Shown here: piece after piece, positions 43,194-51,219 of the stretch
How positions within the stretch are numbered: the first letter of the stretch is position 1
Layout of the letters: every line of letters begins with the position of its first letter
DNA from: JACKHO01 sp041398745
GTDB lineage: Bacteria; Planctomycetota; Planctomycetia; Planctomycetales; Planctomycetaceae
Assembly: GCA_041398745.1 (NCBI GenBank)
Contig: JAWKUB010000010.1
Span: 186,001-250,000 of the forward strand
Direction: 5' to 3'
DNA length: 64,000 nt
Notes under the pieces: model-generated
The model's input: only the letters and a program-made list of their open reading frames with translations
Told to the model about the DNA's origin: nothing
Database searches by the model: none
Program-made: the position numbers and the translations under genes

Positions 43194-43649
43194 ATGAATT
43201 TACAAACAACGACTGCCCTCGCCGCGCTTGCGATTCAACTTTTGCTCACAGGAAGTGCCAATGCAGAATCTGTGAAATTGCCCAAGTTTGTTCGAATCAA
43301 GTCGCAGCACACGCAGAAATACATGCGTACAGACAGCGACAAATGGATCTATGCAGACGCATCGTCGGAAGGGGCAATCATCTTCGAAACGATCCGCGAC
43401 GGCGGGAATTACTACTTCAAGGTCAAGGGTACAGGAGTGTACCTCTCCTACCGCGACTCAACGGGTGCAGTAAAACTGTACGACAGCGGCGACGATGCCA
43501 GCTACGAAATCAAGGGTGGTAGCACGATGACCATTAGAAATGTCTACCACGACCAGTACATGTGGGTGGATGGAAAAGCTCCATACATCACCGGTGCGGG
43601 CGCTGGAAAAGGTGATGAAAAGCGCTGGATTTTCGAGGAAGTGAAGTAG
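43194..43649 (+). CDS. Small secreted beta-trefoil (fascin/ricin-like) protein candidate
   Basis: The signal peptide is TTALAALAIQLLLTGSANAE. The remaining 125 residues consist of short repeating strands with the pattern K-F-V-R-I-K-S-Q, Q-K-Y-M-R-T-D, then GNYYFKVKGTGVYLSYRD, TMTIRNVYHDQYMWVDGK and KRWIFEEVK. The Q-x-x-x-x-Y/W-F-E pattern of three similar units is like fascin or ricin-type beta-trefoils, which bind carbohydrate or protein. No cysteine remains after the signal peptide. A carbohydrate-binding role outside the cell fits the surrounding repertoire but is a guess. It stands alone, with a GC-rich hairpin downstream. A real gene is supported by the signal peptide and the length. 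Confidence 0.65.
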   Translation: MNLQTTTALAALAIQLLLTGSANAESVKLPKFVRIKSQHTQKYMRTDSDKWIYADASSEGAIIFETIRDGGNYYFKVKGTGVYLSYRDSTGAVKLYDSGDDASYEIKGGSTMTIRNVYHDQYMWVDGKAPYITGAGAGKGDEKRWIFEEVK

Positions 43650-43704
43650 AATGCTACTTTTGCCATTTTGCCGTCGCTCTGGCAGTATGGCCTCAGGAAT
43701 GCAT

Positions 43705-43746
43705 TGCCCCGGCAGTTGCGCCCCCATCGGGTCTGCTGCCGGGGCA
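43705..43746 (+). terminator. Hairpin after the beta-trefoil gene
   Basis: TGCCCCGGCAG and CTGCCGGGGCA form a perfect 11-bp stem with a 20-base loop, 55 bases after the stop. No T-run follows. It is a probable transcription end. Confidence 0.6.
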
Positions 43747-44184
43747 GTTCCATTAGGTCATGACCTGATGATTTGATATTCGCAAGATGTCGCGTGGCAT
43801 TGCTGAGGATTCTGCGATTTTCGGCGGCATGCTTGCATTGCTGTGCAGTTTAGGTAGGTCAGGCTTTCCACCTGACGGGACATGAGCGCAGGTCTCCAAT
43901 CATTGCACACTGGTGCCTTGTGGAACGAGTCCATCGCAAATGTCGTCGTGCACAGCATGACCTACGAAATGGCTGAATTCGCAGACAGGAATGTCTATGC
44001 CACCCGACGTCTTCCGATGGACTTGCTCCTACTTGTGCCTAACCCGGATTATTCATGAGGTAGATTTGTGGTGTGAGGTGTTGGGGGAGGTGGGGTATTG
44101 TTTGTGTGATGCCGGATCGGCCTCCGCCCCATTGATTGGCTGATTGACGGACGGGTTCGTGGCGGCGAGGACGGGGCGAGGACG
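43747..44184. other. Non-coding region between the beta-trefoil gene and the IS1380 remnant
   Basis: No convincing gene. It includes a family A core at 43976 and a purine-rich stretch that continues into the remnant transposase on the other strand. Confidence 0.4.
43976..44009. repeat. Family A core, isolated copy
   Basis: GAATTCGCAGACAGGAATGT, then CTATGCCACCCGAC. One base differs from the usual CTGTGCCACC, so the palindrome is slightly damaged. The terminal inverted repeats are missing. Confidence 0.65.
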
Positions 44185-44762
44185 TCAGCGGCGCTGGAGG
44201 GTTTGGAGAACGGCCTTCCAAGTGGGTAAGTCGGGCCAGGCGGAACTCAGCCGGATCAACACGCGGCGGCAACTGACCGTCACCTCGGCGGCGACTTTGA
44301 TCATGCGTTGACGCCATGTGGCCGGTTGAGCCTGGCGAAGTTTCCTGAGCGAACTCCAAGTGGAATGCAGGGAAGAGTGCGCAGTTGCTGCGGAGGATGC
44401 TTCAGGAAGTGTGCGTCGCAACCGAATGATGAGATGCAATGCCACGGCATGCAGCGATGGTCACTCAAACGTTCACCGCACAAGTCAATCTTCAACTCCT
44501 TGTTGCGGTTCTCACTTTCGCCACGTTGCACGTATTCATCATAGGCGCCTTGAGGGAGGATCAGGGCACCAGGTCGATTGGTGACGACGACGCGACGATT
44601 GATCCCCGCCGTATGGCATTCAGCCTTGATTACGACAGCCGCCCCCCGGAATTCTCGACAACCAGCGATTTTTTCGGATGAAACTTGATCCGCTCCGACC
44701 ACACACCCTGTCAACTCATCACGGCCTCCGTGTCTGCGAGAAAGTGCTGTTGTTTCAAACAC
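44185..44762 (-). pseudogene. IS1380-family transposase, C-terminal remnant with frameshift
   Basis: The first frame (minus strand, from 44762) contains AECHTAGINRRVVVTNRPGA, then LPQGAYDEYVQRGESENRNK and ELKIDLCGERLSDHRCM, which match the conserved C-terminal region of IS1380 transposases. Near 44440 the frame changes to a second one (from 44445) that continues with LHLIIRLRRTLPEASSAATA and reaches a stop at 44185. The N-terminal two thirds and both ends of the element are missing. It is a dead relic and evidence of a second IS family that once occupied this region. Confidence 0.75.
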
Positions 44763-44802
44763 TTAAACACAACACGAGGCCAATTCTATTCAAACCCATG
44801 AA

Positions 44803-45588
44803 TTATCCGGGCTCGGTATCATTGGCGGAGGCTGAGAGGTGCCGCCAATACGATTCCGGGTTGTTGAGCAAGTTCTTTGTGATTTTAAAATGACTCGTTT
44901 CTTCCAAATCGATCTGCCGAAGCTGACCATGATCAAATGAAATGATTGTGGCGCCAGGAAAGGTCAACAGAATTGGTGAGTGAGTCGCCGCGATGAACTG
45001 CGAACTTCCTCGACGGATCAAGTTATGCATTAGCACTAAGAGTGCCAACTGACGCTGTGGCGATAGCGCCGACTCTGGTTCATCCATCAGAAAGAAACCT
45101 TGGCGGAATCGATTCTTGAGTACAGCCAGGAAGGCTTCTCCATGCGACATCCTGTGAAGTGAGCGACCACCATACTCCTTGAATGGGTCTGCTCGGGCTC
45201 CTCCGGGCAATTTGAAATCCGGGTCGTCTCGTCGCTGTTCCAGTAAAGTGGCGAAGTGAGCTTGCGTGTCGGCTCGGAAGAAATAGCGATCATGTGGTTG
45301 GCGAACGAAACCAAGTCTTAAAGAGTTTGCGAGGATGCTGTGCTCTTCAATCGCGTGGTTGGCATCAGTTTCATTCATCCCGCCGCCAGAAATTGGCAGA
45401 TGCGACAATACGGCCATCGCTTCCAGAAGCGTCGATTTTCCAGACCCATTCTCTCCAACAAAGAACGTGACGGGCGAAGTGAATATAAGGTCAAGCTCCT
45501 GGGTAAATTCAAGATTGCCGGGAAATGTGTTTCGGTCCAGGGAAGAGCTATCGGTGAGTGAAACACTGACCATGTATGGAGCTGTCAT
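44803..45588 (-). CDS. AAA family ATPase (RecF/SMC/ABC-like)
   Basis: Walker A is PVTFFVGENGSGKSTLLEAM near residue 45, the ABC-type signature is SLHRMSHGEAFLAVL near residue 145, and Walker B is FRQGFFLMDEPESALSPQRQ near residue 165, followed by the D loop and the H motif in SQFIAATHSPILLTFPGA. The closed organisation within 261 residues and no membrane part suggest a soluble P-loop ATPase of the RecF-like AAA_15/AAA_21 group, not a transporter. Relatives act in DNA repair or in anti-phage or toxin modules, but no partner nuclease or other gene is adjacent here. It lies between an IS1380 remnant and the DUF1501 operon, on the same strand as both. Confidence 0.85.
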   Translation of the reverse strand: MTAPYMVSVSLTDSSSLDRNTFPGNLEFTQELDLIFTSPVTFFVGENGSGKSTLLEAMAVLSHLPISGGGMNETDANHAIEEHSILANSLRLGFVRQPHDRYFFRADTQAHFATLLEQRRDDPDFKLPGGARADPFKEYGGRSLHRMSHGEAFLAVLKNRFRQGFFLMDEPESALSPQRQLALLVLMHNLIRRGSSQFIAATHSPILLTFPGATIISFDHGQLRQIDLEETSHFKITKNLLNNPESYWRHLSASANDTEPG

Positions 45589-45663
45589 CTCATTACCAAC
45601 TGATGGGGCGGCTCACGGGTGCAAGGAATTCATCAGGGCTGCCCACTTCGTGAACTCAACTCG

Positions 45664-47112
45664 CTAACTCAGGATATCATGCACAACGCGGGCAGGTTCT
45701 ACGCCGGTGAGGCGTTGGTCGAGGCCCTGGAAGGGAAAGGTGAGGCGTTCGTGGTCGATGCCGAGTTGGTGCAGCATGGTGGCGTGTAAATCGCGGACGG
45801 CGACGGGGTTTTCGATGACGTTGTAGCTGAAGTCATCGGTCTGTCCGTAGATTTGGCCGCCTTTAATTCCGCCACCGGCGAGCCAGCCGGAGAAACAGCG
45901 GGGATGGTGGTCGCGGCCGTAATCATCTCGTTTGAGCGTTCCCTGTCCGTAGGCCGTGCGCCCGAATTCGCCTGCGAACACAATGAGTGTGTCCTCCAGC
46001 AGGCCACGTTGTTTGAGGTCGCTGATGAGGGCAGCGCTCGGTTGATCGATATCAAAGCACTGCCCCGGCAACTGCTTGGGCAGCACGCTATGATGGTCCC
46101 AGCCGCGATGAAAAATTTGAATGAACCGTACACCGCGTTCGACCATGCGGCGGGCGAGCAGGCAGTTGCGGGCGAACGACCCGTTCTTGGTGACTTCCGG
46201 TCCGTACAAGTCGAGAATGTGCTCGGGCTCGCCGGAGACGTCGGTGAGTTCGGGGACGGACGACTGCATCCTAAACGCCATTTCCTGCTGTGCGATGGTC
46301 GTTTCGATTTCGGGATCACCAATTCTGGCGAAGTCGCCGCGATTCACTTCGCTCACCGTGTCGAGCATGCGACGCCGAATTTGCGAATCAATTCCCTGAG
46401 GGTTCGAGAGGAACAGCACGGGATCGCCCGAGGTTTGAAACTTCACGCCTTGGTATTTCGACGGCAGCGGACCGCTCCCCCACAGGCGACTGTAGAGTGC
46501 CTGTACGTTGCGTGTGCCGCCGGTCCAGTAGGCTGAAGTGAGGACCACAAAGTCGGGCAGGTCCTGATTCATGGTTCCGAGCCCGTAACTGAGCCAGGCT
46601 CCCATGCTCGCGCGACCGGGAATTTCCGATCCGGTACAGAGAAACGTTTTCGCCGGGTCGTGGTTGATGGCGTTCGTGTTGAATGAATTCACAATACACA
46701 GGTCATCGGCGACCGTGGAGAGGTGCGGCAGCAGCTCGCACATGGGGATGCCGCTCTGACCTTGCGGTGCGAACTTGTACATCGAGGGCGCGACAAGCTG
46801 TTCCTTGCCACGGGTCATTGCCGTGACGCGCTGCCCCATGCTGACGCTCGGCGGCAGCGGTTTCTTAAACTGTTTCTCGAGATCGGGCTTGTAGTCGAAC
46901 ATGTCGAGTTGACTGGGAGCCCCGGCCATGAACAGGAAAATGACTCGCTTGGCCTTGGGAGGCTGCCCCGTCATGAAGTTCTTCGGCTCACGAGCAGCGG
47001 TGTTCTGCGGCAGCAATGCACCGAGAACGGTCGCCCCCAGGCCCATGCCGGTGGTCTTCAAAAACTGACGCCGGGCCTGAGCCCATTCGTGGGAATGCAA
47101 TGTGTCGTTCAT
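45664..47112 (-). CDS. DUF1501 family exported protein (second cluster)
   Basis: The twin-arginine-like leader has RRQFLKTTGMGLGATVLGAL. The family blocks are RVIFLFMAGAPSQLDMFDYK, FLCTGSEIPGRASMGAWLSY, NCLLARRMVERGVRFIQIFH, FAGEFGRTAYGQGTLKRDDY, GRDHHPRCFSGWLAGGGIKG and HATMLHQLGIDHERLTF. The length of 482 residues is normal. Its activity is unknown. It is four bases downstream of the PSCyt1-DUF1553 gene on the same strand, so the two are almost certainly an operon. The stop is followed by the AAA ATPase gene 75 bases on. Confidence 0.93.
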   Translation of the reverse strand: MNDTLHSHEWAQARRQFLKTTGMGLGATVLGALLPQNTAAREPKNFMTGQPPKAKRVIFLFMAGAPSQLDMFDYKPDLEKQFKKPLPPSVSMGQRVTAMTRGKEQLVAPSMYKFAPQGQSGIPMCELLPHLSTVADDLCIVNSFNTNAINHDPAKTFLCTGSEIPGRASMGAWLSYGLGTMNQDLPDFVVLTSAYWTGGTRNVQALYSRLWGSGPLPSKYQGVKFQTSGDPVLFLSNPQGIDSQIRRRMLDTVSEVNRGDFARIGDPEIETTIAQQEMAFRMQSSVPELTDVSGEPEHILDLYGPEVTKNGSFARNCLLARRMVERGVRFIQIFHRGWDHHSVLPKQLPGQCFDIDQPSAALISDLKQRGLLEDTLIVFAGEFGRTAYGQGTLKRDDYGRDHHPRCFSGWLAGGGIKGGQIYGQTDDFSYNVIENPVAVRDLHATMLHQLGIDHERLTFPFQGLDQRLTGVEPARVVHDILS

Positions 47113-47116
47113 GAAA

Positions 47117-49594
47117 CTATTGCCGTGTCTTAGTGACGTCGAGGTTGTACAAGGTGCTGGCCAGCATGGTCCATGCGGAGAGTTCAGGGGCCGAAACGCC
47201 GTCAGGTAACTCCACTCCCTGGCAAAGCTGATTGGCCAACTCGGGGGACTTGCTATAGATGTCGGTCAAATCGGTGATGAGATGCTGATACGCCGTCCGT
47301 TCTGAATCGGATGGCAATTGCGTGGTCACCGTTTCGGCCATGGCATCGAGCCGATTCTCAGAGGAAATGCTCTCGTCGGCGAGGATATTCAGCGCCAGCT
47401 GCCGTGCCGCTTTGAGGTATTCCGTTTCATTCAGCAGCAACAGTGCCTGGAGCGGCGTGTTCGTGCGTTCGCGTCGGGCGATGCATTCCTCGCGACTCGG
47501 CGCATTGAGAATGGTCATTTGCGGTGGTGGCATGCCACGTTTCCAGAAGGTGTACACGCTGCGGCGATAAATCTTGTCGCCCGAGTCCGCCTCAAAAGCA
47601 CGCGGATACGAACTCGGCATGCTGACAGCCTGCCACAGCCCTTCCGGTTGCGGCGGCTTCACGCTTTTGCCGTAAAGTTCTTCATTCAGCAGGCCGCTGG
47701 TGGCGAGGATTTGATCGCGAATGATTTCTGAGTCCATACGGAAACGCGACCCGCGGGCGAGCAGGCGATTGCTCGGATCTTGCAGGAACTGTTCACGACT
47801 GGCTGATGAAGTTTGCTGATACGTTTCCGACAGCACAATTTCTTTCATTAGGGCTTTGACATCCCAGCCACTGTCCATGAACCGCACGGCGAGGTAGTCG
47901 AGCAAATCGGGATGTGTGGGCCATTCACCCTGTGCTCCGAAGTCTTCGGCGGTGCGCACAATACCGACGCCGAACAGTTGCTGCCAGAAGCGATTCACCG
48001 TGACGCGGGCCGTGAGGGGATTGTCGCGCGAGACAAACCAGTTTGCCAAATCCATGCGGCTGCGAGTTTCATCGGACTCCGGCATGGGGGGAAGAAACGC
48101 CGGAGAGGCACGATGCACTTCCTCACCGGGATTGTCATACGCGCCCCGTACGAGAATGTGGGTCGGTCGAACTTCGCTGCGTTCTTTCATGACCATCGCA
48201 CCAGGAATGGACATCAGCAAATCATCGCGAGTTTTCTCGATGGCTTTCAGTTCGGCTTCCACCTGCTTCAGGCGGCTCGCCAGTTCTGCGGCGGCTTTCT
48301 TGTACTCGTCCGACTTCTTGTCGGCTTCTTTGTCGCCCTCAAGTTCCTTCTGCTGCTTGCGAATTTCAGAGATCGCCACCTGAGACTGTTCGACTTGCCG
48401 GGCCAGTTCATTCAACCGGGCGTCTTGATCGTCCGTCGTCAGATTAATGTACGGGGTTTGCAGGCCCCGCAGGAAATCGGTCCCGCTGCGTCCGCCTGTT
48501 TCGGGATTGGCGTCGATGTTGTTGAAGAAGGCGGAGAGGGAATAGAAGTCCCGCATGGTGAACGGATCGTACTTGTGGTCGTGGCAAACGGCACACTGGA
48601 CCGTGAGTCCCATGAATGCTGTCCCGACTGAAGTGACGCGGTCGATGACATTACGGGTAAAGCTCTCCTCTGGAAGTGCCGTTCCGCGATCAATAATCAA
48701 ATGCAATCGGTGAAAACCGGAAGCAACCAGCTGATCGCGTGTTGGCTCGGGATAGAGGTCCCCGGCGAGCTGGTAGCGTGTGAAATCGTCGTAGGGAAGG
48801 TTGTCATTAAACGAACGAATGACCCAGTCGCGGTAGGGAGACAAGTCGCGGTAGTGGTCGTGGTGAATGCCGTTCGTGTCGGCGAATCGCACCAAATCGA
48901 GCCAGTACTTCGCCATATGCTCGCCGTAGTGCGGACTCTCGAGCAAACGGTCGACAACCTTCTCGAATGCTTGCGGCGAATCATCGACGAGGAATGCGTG
49001 AATTTCTTCTCGCGTTGGCGGAAGGCCTGTGAGGTCGAACGTCACACGCCGAATGAGAGTCCGCTTGTCGGCACGGGCCGAGGGACTGAGTCCTTCATTG
49101 GCAAGTCGCCGACGGACGAATCGGTCAATCGGTGCACCATCCACATTCTGCGGCAGTTCGGGCATTGTCGGTGTGACAAACGCCCAGAAGTCTTCATAGG
49201 GGGCGCCGGCTTCAATCCACTTCTTGATGAGTTTTTGTTCCTTCTCATCCAGTGGCTCTTTGTGCGAGTCGGGCGGCGGCATGACGACGTCGGGATCGGT
49301 CGATGTAATCCGGGCCCAGAGTTCACTCTCGTTCAGTGATCCTGGCTTAATCGCGATTACTCCCGCTTCCTCACGATACGCCCCCTGCGGACCATCGGCC
49401 CGGTCCAGCCGCAGGTCGGCCTGACGATCGCCGTCGCCCGGACCGTGGCAGTGGAAGCATCGATCGGACAACAATGGTCTGATGTCTCGATTAAATTTCA
49501 CGTCCTCTGCTTGCGCGACTGAGGCAATCATCAACACCGATAGTGTGAGGAAACACGCGGAACGAATTCGATTTTGTATGTGATGGAATTTCAT
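47117..49594 (-). CDS. Planctomycete cytochrome-like protein (PSCyt1, DUF1549, DUF1553), second cluster
   Basis: Start at ATG 49594, where the signal peptide begins (NRIRSACFLTLSVLMIASVA); the frame is open to 49702 but that part is not signal-like. PSCyt1 with a CFHCH haem-type motif is near residue 45, followed by DUF1549 (VRRRLANEGLSPSARADKRT, YWLDLVRFADTNGIHHDHYR, CAVCHDHKYDPF), a charged coiled coil (EIRKQQKELEGDKEADKKSD) and DUF1553 (NPLTARVTVNRFWQQLFGVG). Unlike the homologue at 4731, it lacks the malectin-like N-terminal part. The stop is four bases before its DUF1501 partner. The reaction is unknown. Confidence 0.93.
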   Translation of the reverse strand: MKFHHIQNRIRSACFLTLSVLMIASVAQAEDVKFNRDIRPLLSDRCFHCHGPGDGDRQADLRLDRADGPQGAYREEAGVIAIKPGSLNESELWARITSTDPDVVMPPPDSHKEPLDEKEQKLIKKWIEAGAPYEDFWAFVTPTMPELPQNVDGAPIDRFVRRRLANEGLSPSARADKRTLIRRVTFDLTGLPPTREEIHAFLVDDSPQAFEKVVDRLLESPHYGEHMAKYWLDLVRFADTNGIHHDHYRDLSPYRDWVIRSFNDNLPYDDFTRYQLAGDLYPEPTRDQLVASGFHRLHLIIDRGTALPEESFTRNVIDRVTSVGTAFMGLTVQCAVCHDHKYDPFTMRDFYSLSAFFNNIDANPETGGRSGTDFLRGLQTPYINLTTDDQDARLNELARQVEQSQVAISEIRKQQKELEGDKEADKKSDEYKKAAAELASRLKQVEAELKAIEKTRDDLLMSIPGAMVMKERSEVRPTHILVRGAYDNPGEEVHRASPAFLPPMPESDETRSRMDLANWFVSRDNPLTARVTVNRFWQQLFGVGIVRTAEDFGAQGEWPTHPDLLDYLAVRFMDSGWDVKALMKEIVLSETYQQTSSASREQFLQDPSNRLLARGSRFRMDSEIIRDQILATSGLLNEELYGKSVKPPQPEGLWQAVSMPSSYPRAFEADSGDKIYRRSVYTFWKRGMPPPQMTILNAPSREECIARRERTNTPLQALLLLNETEYLKAARQLALNILADESISSENRLDAMAETVTTQLPSDSERTAYQHLITDLTDIYSKSPELANQLCQGVELPDGVSAPELSAWTMLASTLYNLDVTKTRQ

Positions 49595-50016
49595 GCTGCA
49601 CATGATGGTCAGCGGGATACGAACTCGATGTGGAAGACACACCGAACATTCGCGTTCAGGCGGGAATGAGACTGACACAACACTCTGCCTGCCCGAATCC
49701 ACGTTCCGTGGAAAAGGGAGGATATTGCATCAGGTCATACCAATATGATGCACAGCGAGGCCAGACTTCTCAAGGTTTTCCCGATTTTGGGGGCGCCCAA
49801 CAGAGAGAATTCTCCTCGGCCCAATGGCGTTGCATGTGCTTGAGACTGATGGTGCTTGACATGTCATTGCAGAATGCATTGCTGGTGAGACGGGGCATGA
49901 TTTCCAGGTCAGAGCACTGGACGAATGAGAAACAGTTCGCGAGAGTTTGCGAATCGACGCCTGATACGTTTCATCGGCGCTGTCAAACTGCATTACGTTC
50001 CCCAAACGGCACATTG

Positions 50017-51177
50017 ATGTCTGCATTCGATTTCGACGAACTTCCCGAACGGCGTGGCACCGGTTCCATTAAGTGGGAGCGTTACCCCGACTACACTCCC
50101 TTCTGGGTGGCGGACATGGACTTCGTGTCGCCGCCCTGTGTGGTTGAGGCGTTGCAGAAGCGAGTTGCGCAAGGGGTGTTCGGCTATGCGCATCCTCATG
50201 CGGGACTAATTGAGTCCGTGCTCGGCTACCTGGACAGGATGCAGGGGGCACAGGTTAAGCAGGAGGACCTCATTCATTTGCCCGGAATGGTTCCCGCGCT
50301 GAGTATTGCCTGTCGCGCGTTCTGCGAACCGGGCGATGCCGTGATGATCAACGCGCCGGTATACTATCCGTTCTTCGATGTCGCTTCCGATGCTGGCGCC
50401 GAGGTCATCGACGTGCCACATGTCCGTGATGAAGTGACCTGGCGATTCAACTGGGAGGCCATGGAAGCAGCCGTCACGCCGCGCACGCGTGTCCTCATCC
50501 TCTGCAATCCCCAAAACCCACTGGGGCGGGCCTACACCGAGGATGAAATTGTGCAGTTGGCTGAGTTCTGCGCGAAGCACAATCTCGTACTAGTCTCGGA
50601 CGAAATCCACTGCGATCTTATTCTTGATCCTCAGCAAACCCACTTCAGCACGCTGCGGCTGCCAGCACAGTTTCGCCAACAACTGGTCACACTGCAGGCA
50701 CCCAGCAAGACGTACAACATTGCCGGGCTGGGCTATTCATTCGCCGTCATTGAGAACCCCGAGACGCGGCGGAAGTTCACCAAGGCGCAGGGACGAACAC
50801 TGCCGGAAATCAATTTGCTGGCGCTGGTGGCAGCGGAAGCGGCCTATCGCGATGGGGAACCTTGGCGGCAGGAACTCATTACCTATTTGCGAGGTAACCG
50901 CGATGTGCTGGCCGAGTTCATCCGGAGCGAAATTCCCGAACTGACAATCCACGAGCATGCAGCGACTTATTTGTACTTGATTGACTGTTCGCGACTGGAA
51001 ATATCCGTCAAGCCAAGTCGGTTCTTCGCCGAACAGGCCGGGATTTTCCTCTCCGATGGAACACCCTTCGGCGGTCCCCAGCACGTGCGATTCAACTTCG
51101 GCTGCCCACGCGATCACATGCTGAAGGGCCTGCATGCCATGCGGGATGCTGTAAAACGAAATTCCAACCACGCCTAG
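50017..51177 (+). CDS. PatB/MalY-type PLP-dependent aminotransferase (cystathionine beta-lyase-like)
   Basis: A class I/II aminotransferase-fold enzyme of 386 residues. FDFDELPERRGTGSIKWERY and FWVADMDFVSPPCVVEALQK are the N-terminal signatures of the MalY/PatB branch, RVLILCNPQNPLGRAYTEDE is the cofactor-binding strand, LVSDEIHCDLI holds the aspartate that pairs with the pyridine, and LQAPSKTYNIAGLGYSFAVI has the PLP lysine. The reaction is probably C-S bond cleavage of cystathionine or cysteine conjugates, though aminotransfer cannot be excluded. The frame is open from 49630, but the first good start is ATG 50017. It is cytoplasmic and is followed 42 bases later by a sulfatase gene. Sulfur metabolism is a plausible but unproven link. 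Confidence 0.88.
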   Translation: MSAFDFDELPERRGTGSIKWERYPDYTPFWVADMDFVSPPCVVEALQKRVAQGVFGYAHPHAGLIESVLGYLDRMQGAQVKQEDLIHLPGMVPALSIACRAFCEPGDAVMINAPVYYPFFDVASDAGAEVIDVPHVRDEVTWRFNWEAMEAAVTPRTRVLILCNPQNPLGRAYTEDEIVQLAEFCAKHNLVLVSDEIHCDLILDPQQTHFSTLRLPAQFRQQLVTLQAPSKTYNIAGLGYSFAVIENPETRRKFTKAQGRTLPEINLLALVAAEAAYRDGEPWRQELITYLRGNRDVLAEFIRSEIPELTIHEHAATYLYLIDCSRLEISVKPSRFFAEQAGIFLSDGTPFGGPQHVRFNFGCPRDHMLKGLHAMRDAVKRNSNHA

Positions 51178-51219
51178 CTATCCGTACTTGCAGAGCTGTT
51201 ACCACCACTGGATGCCCCA

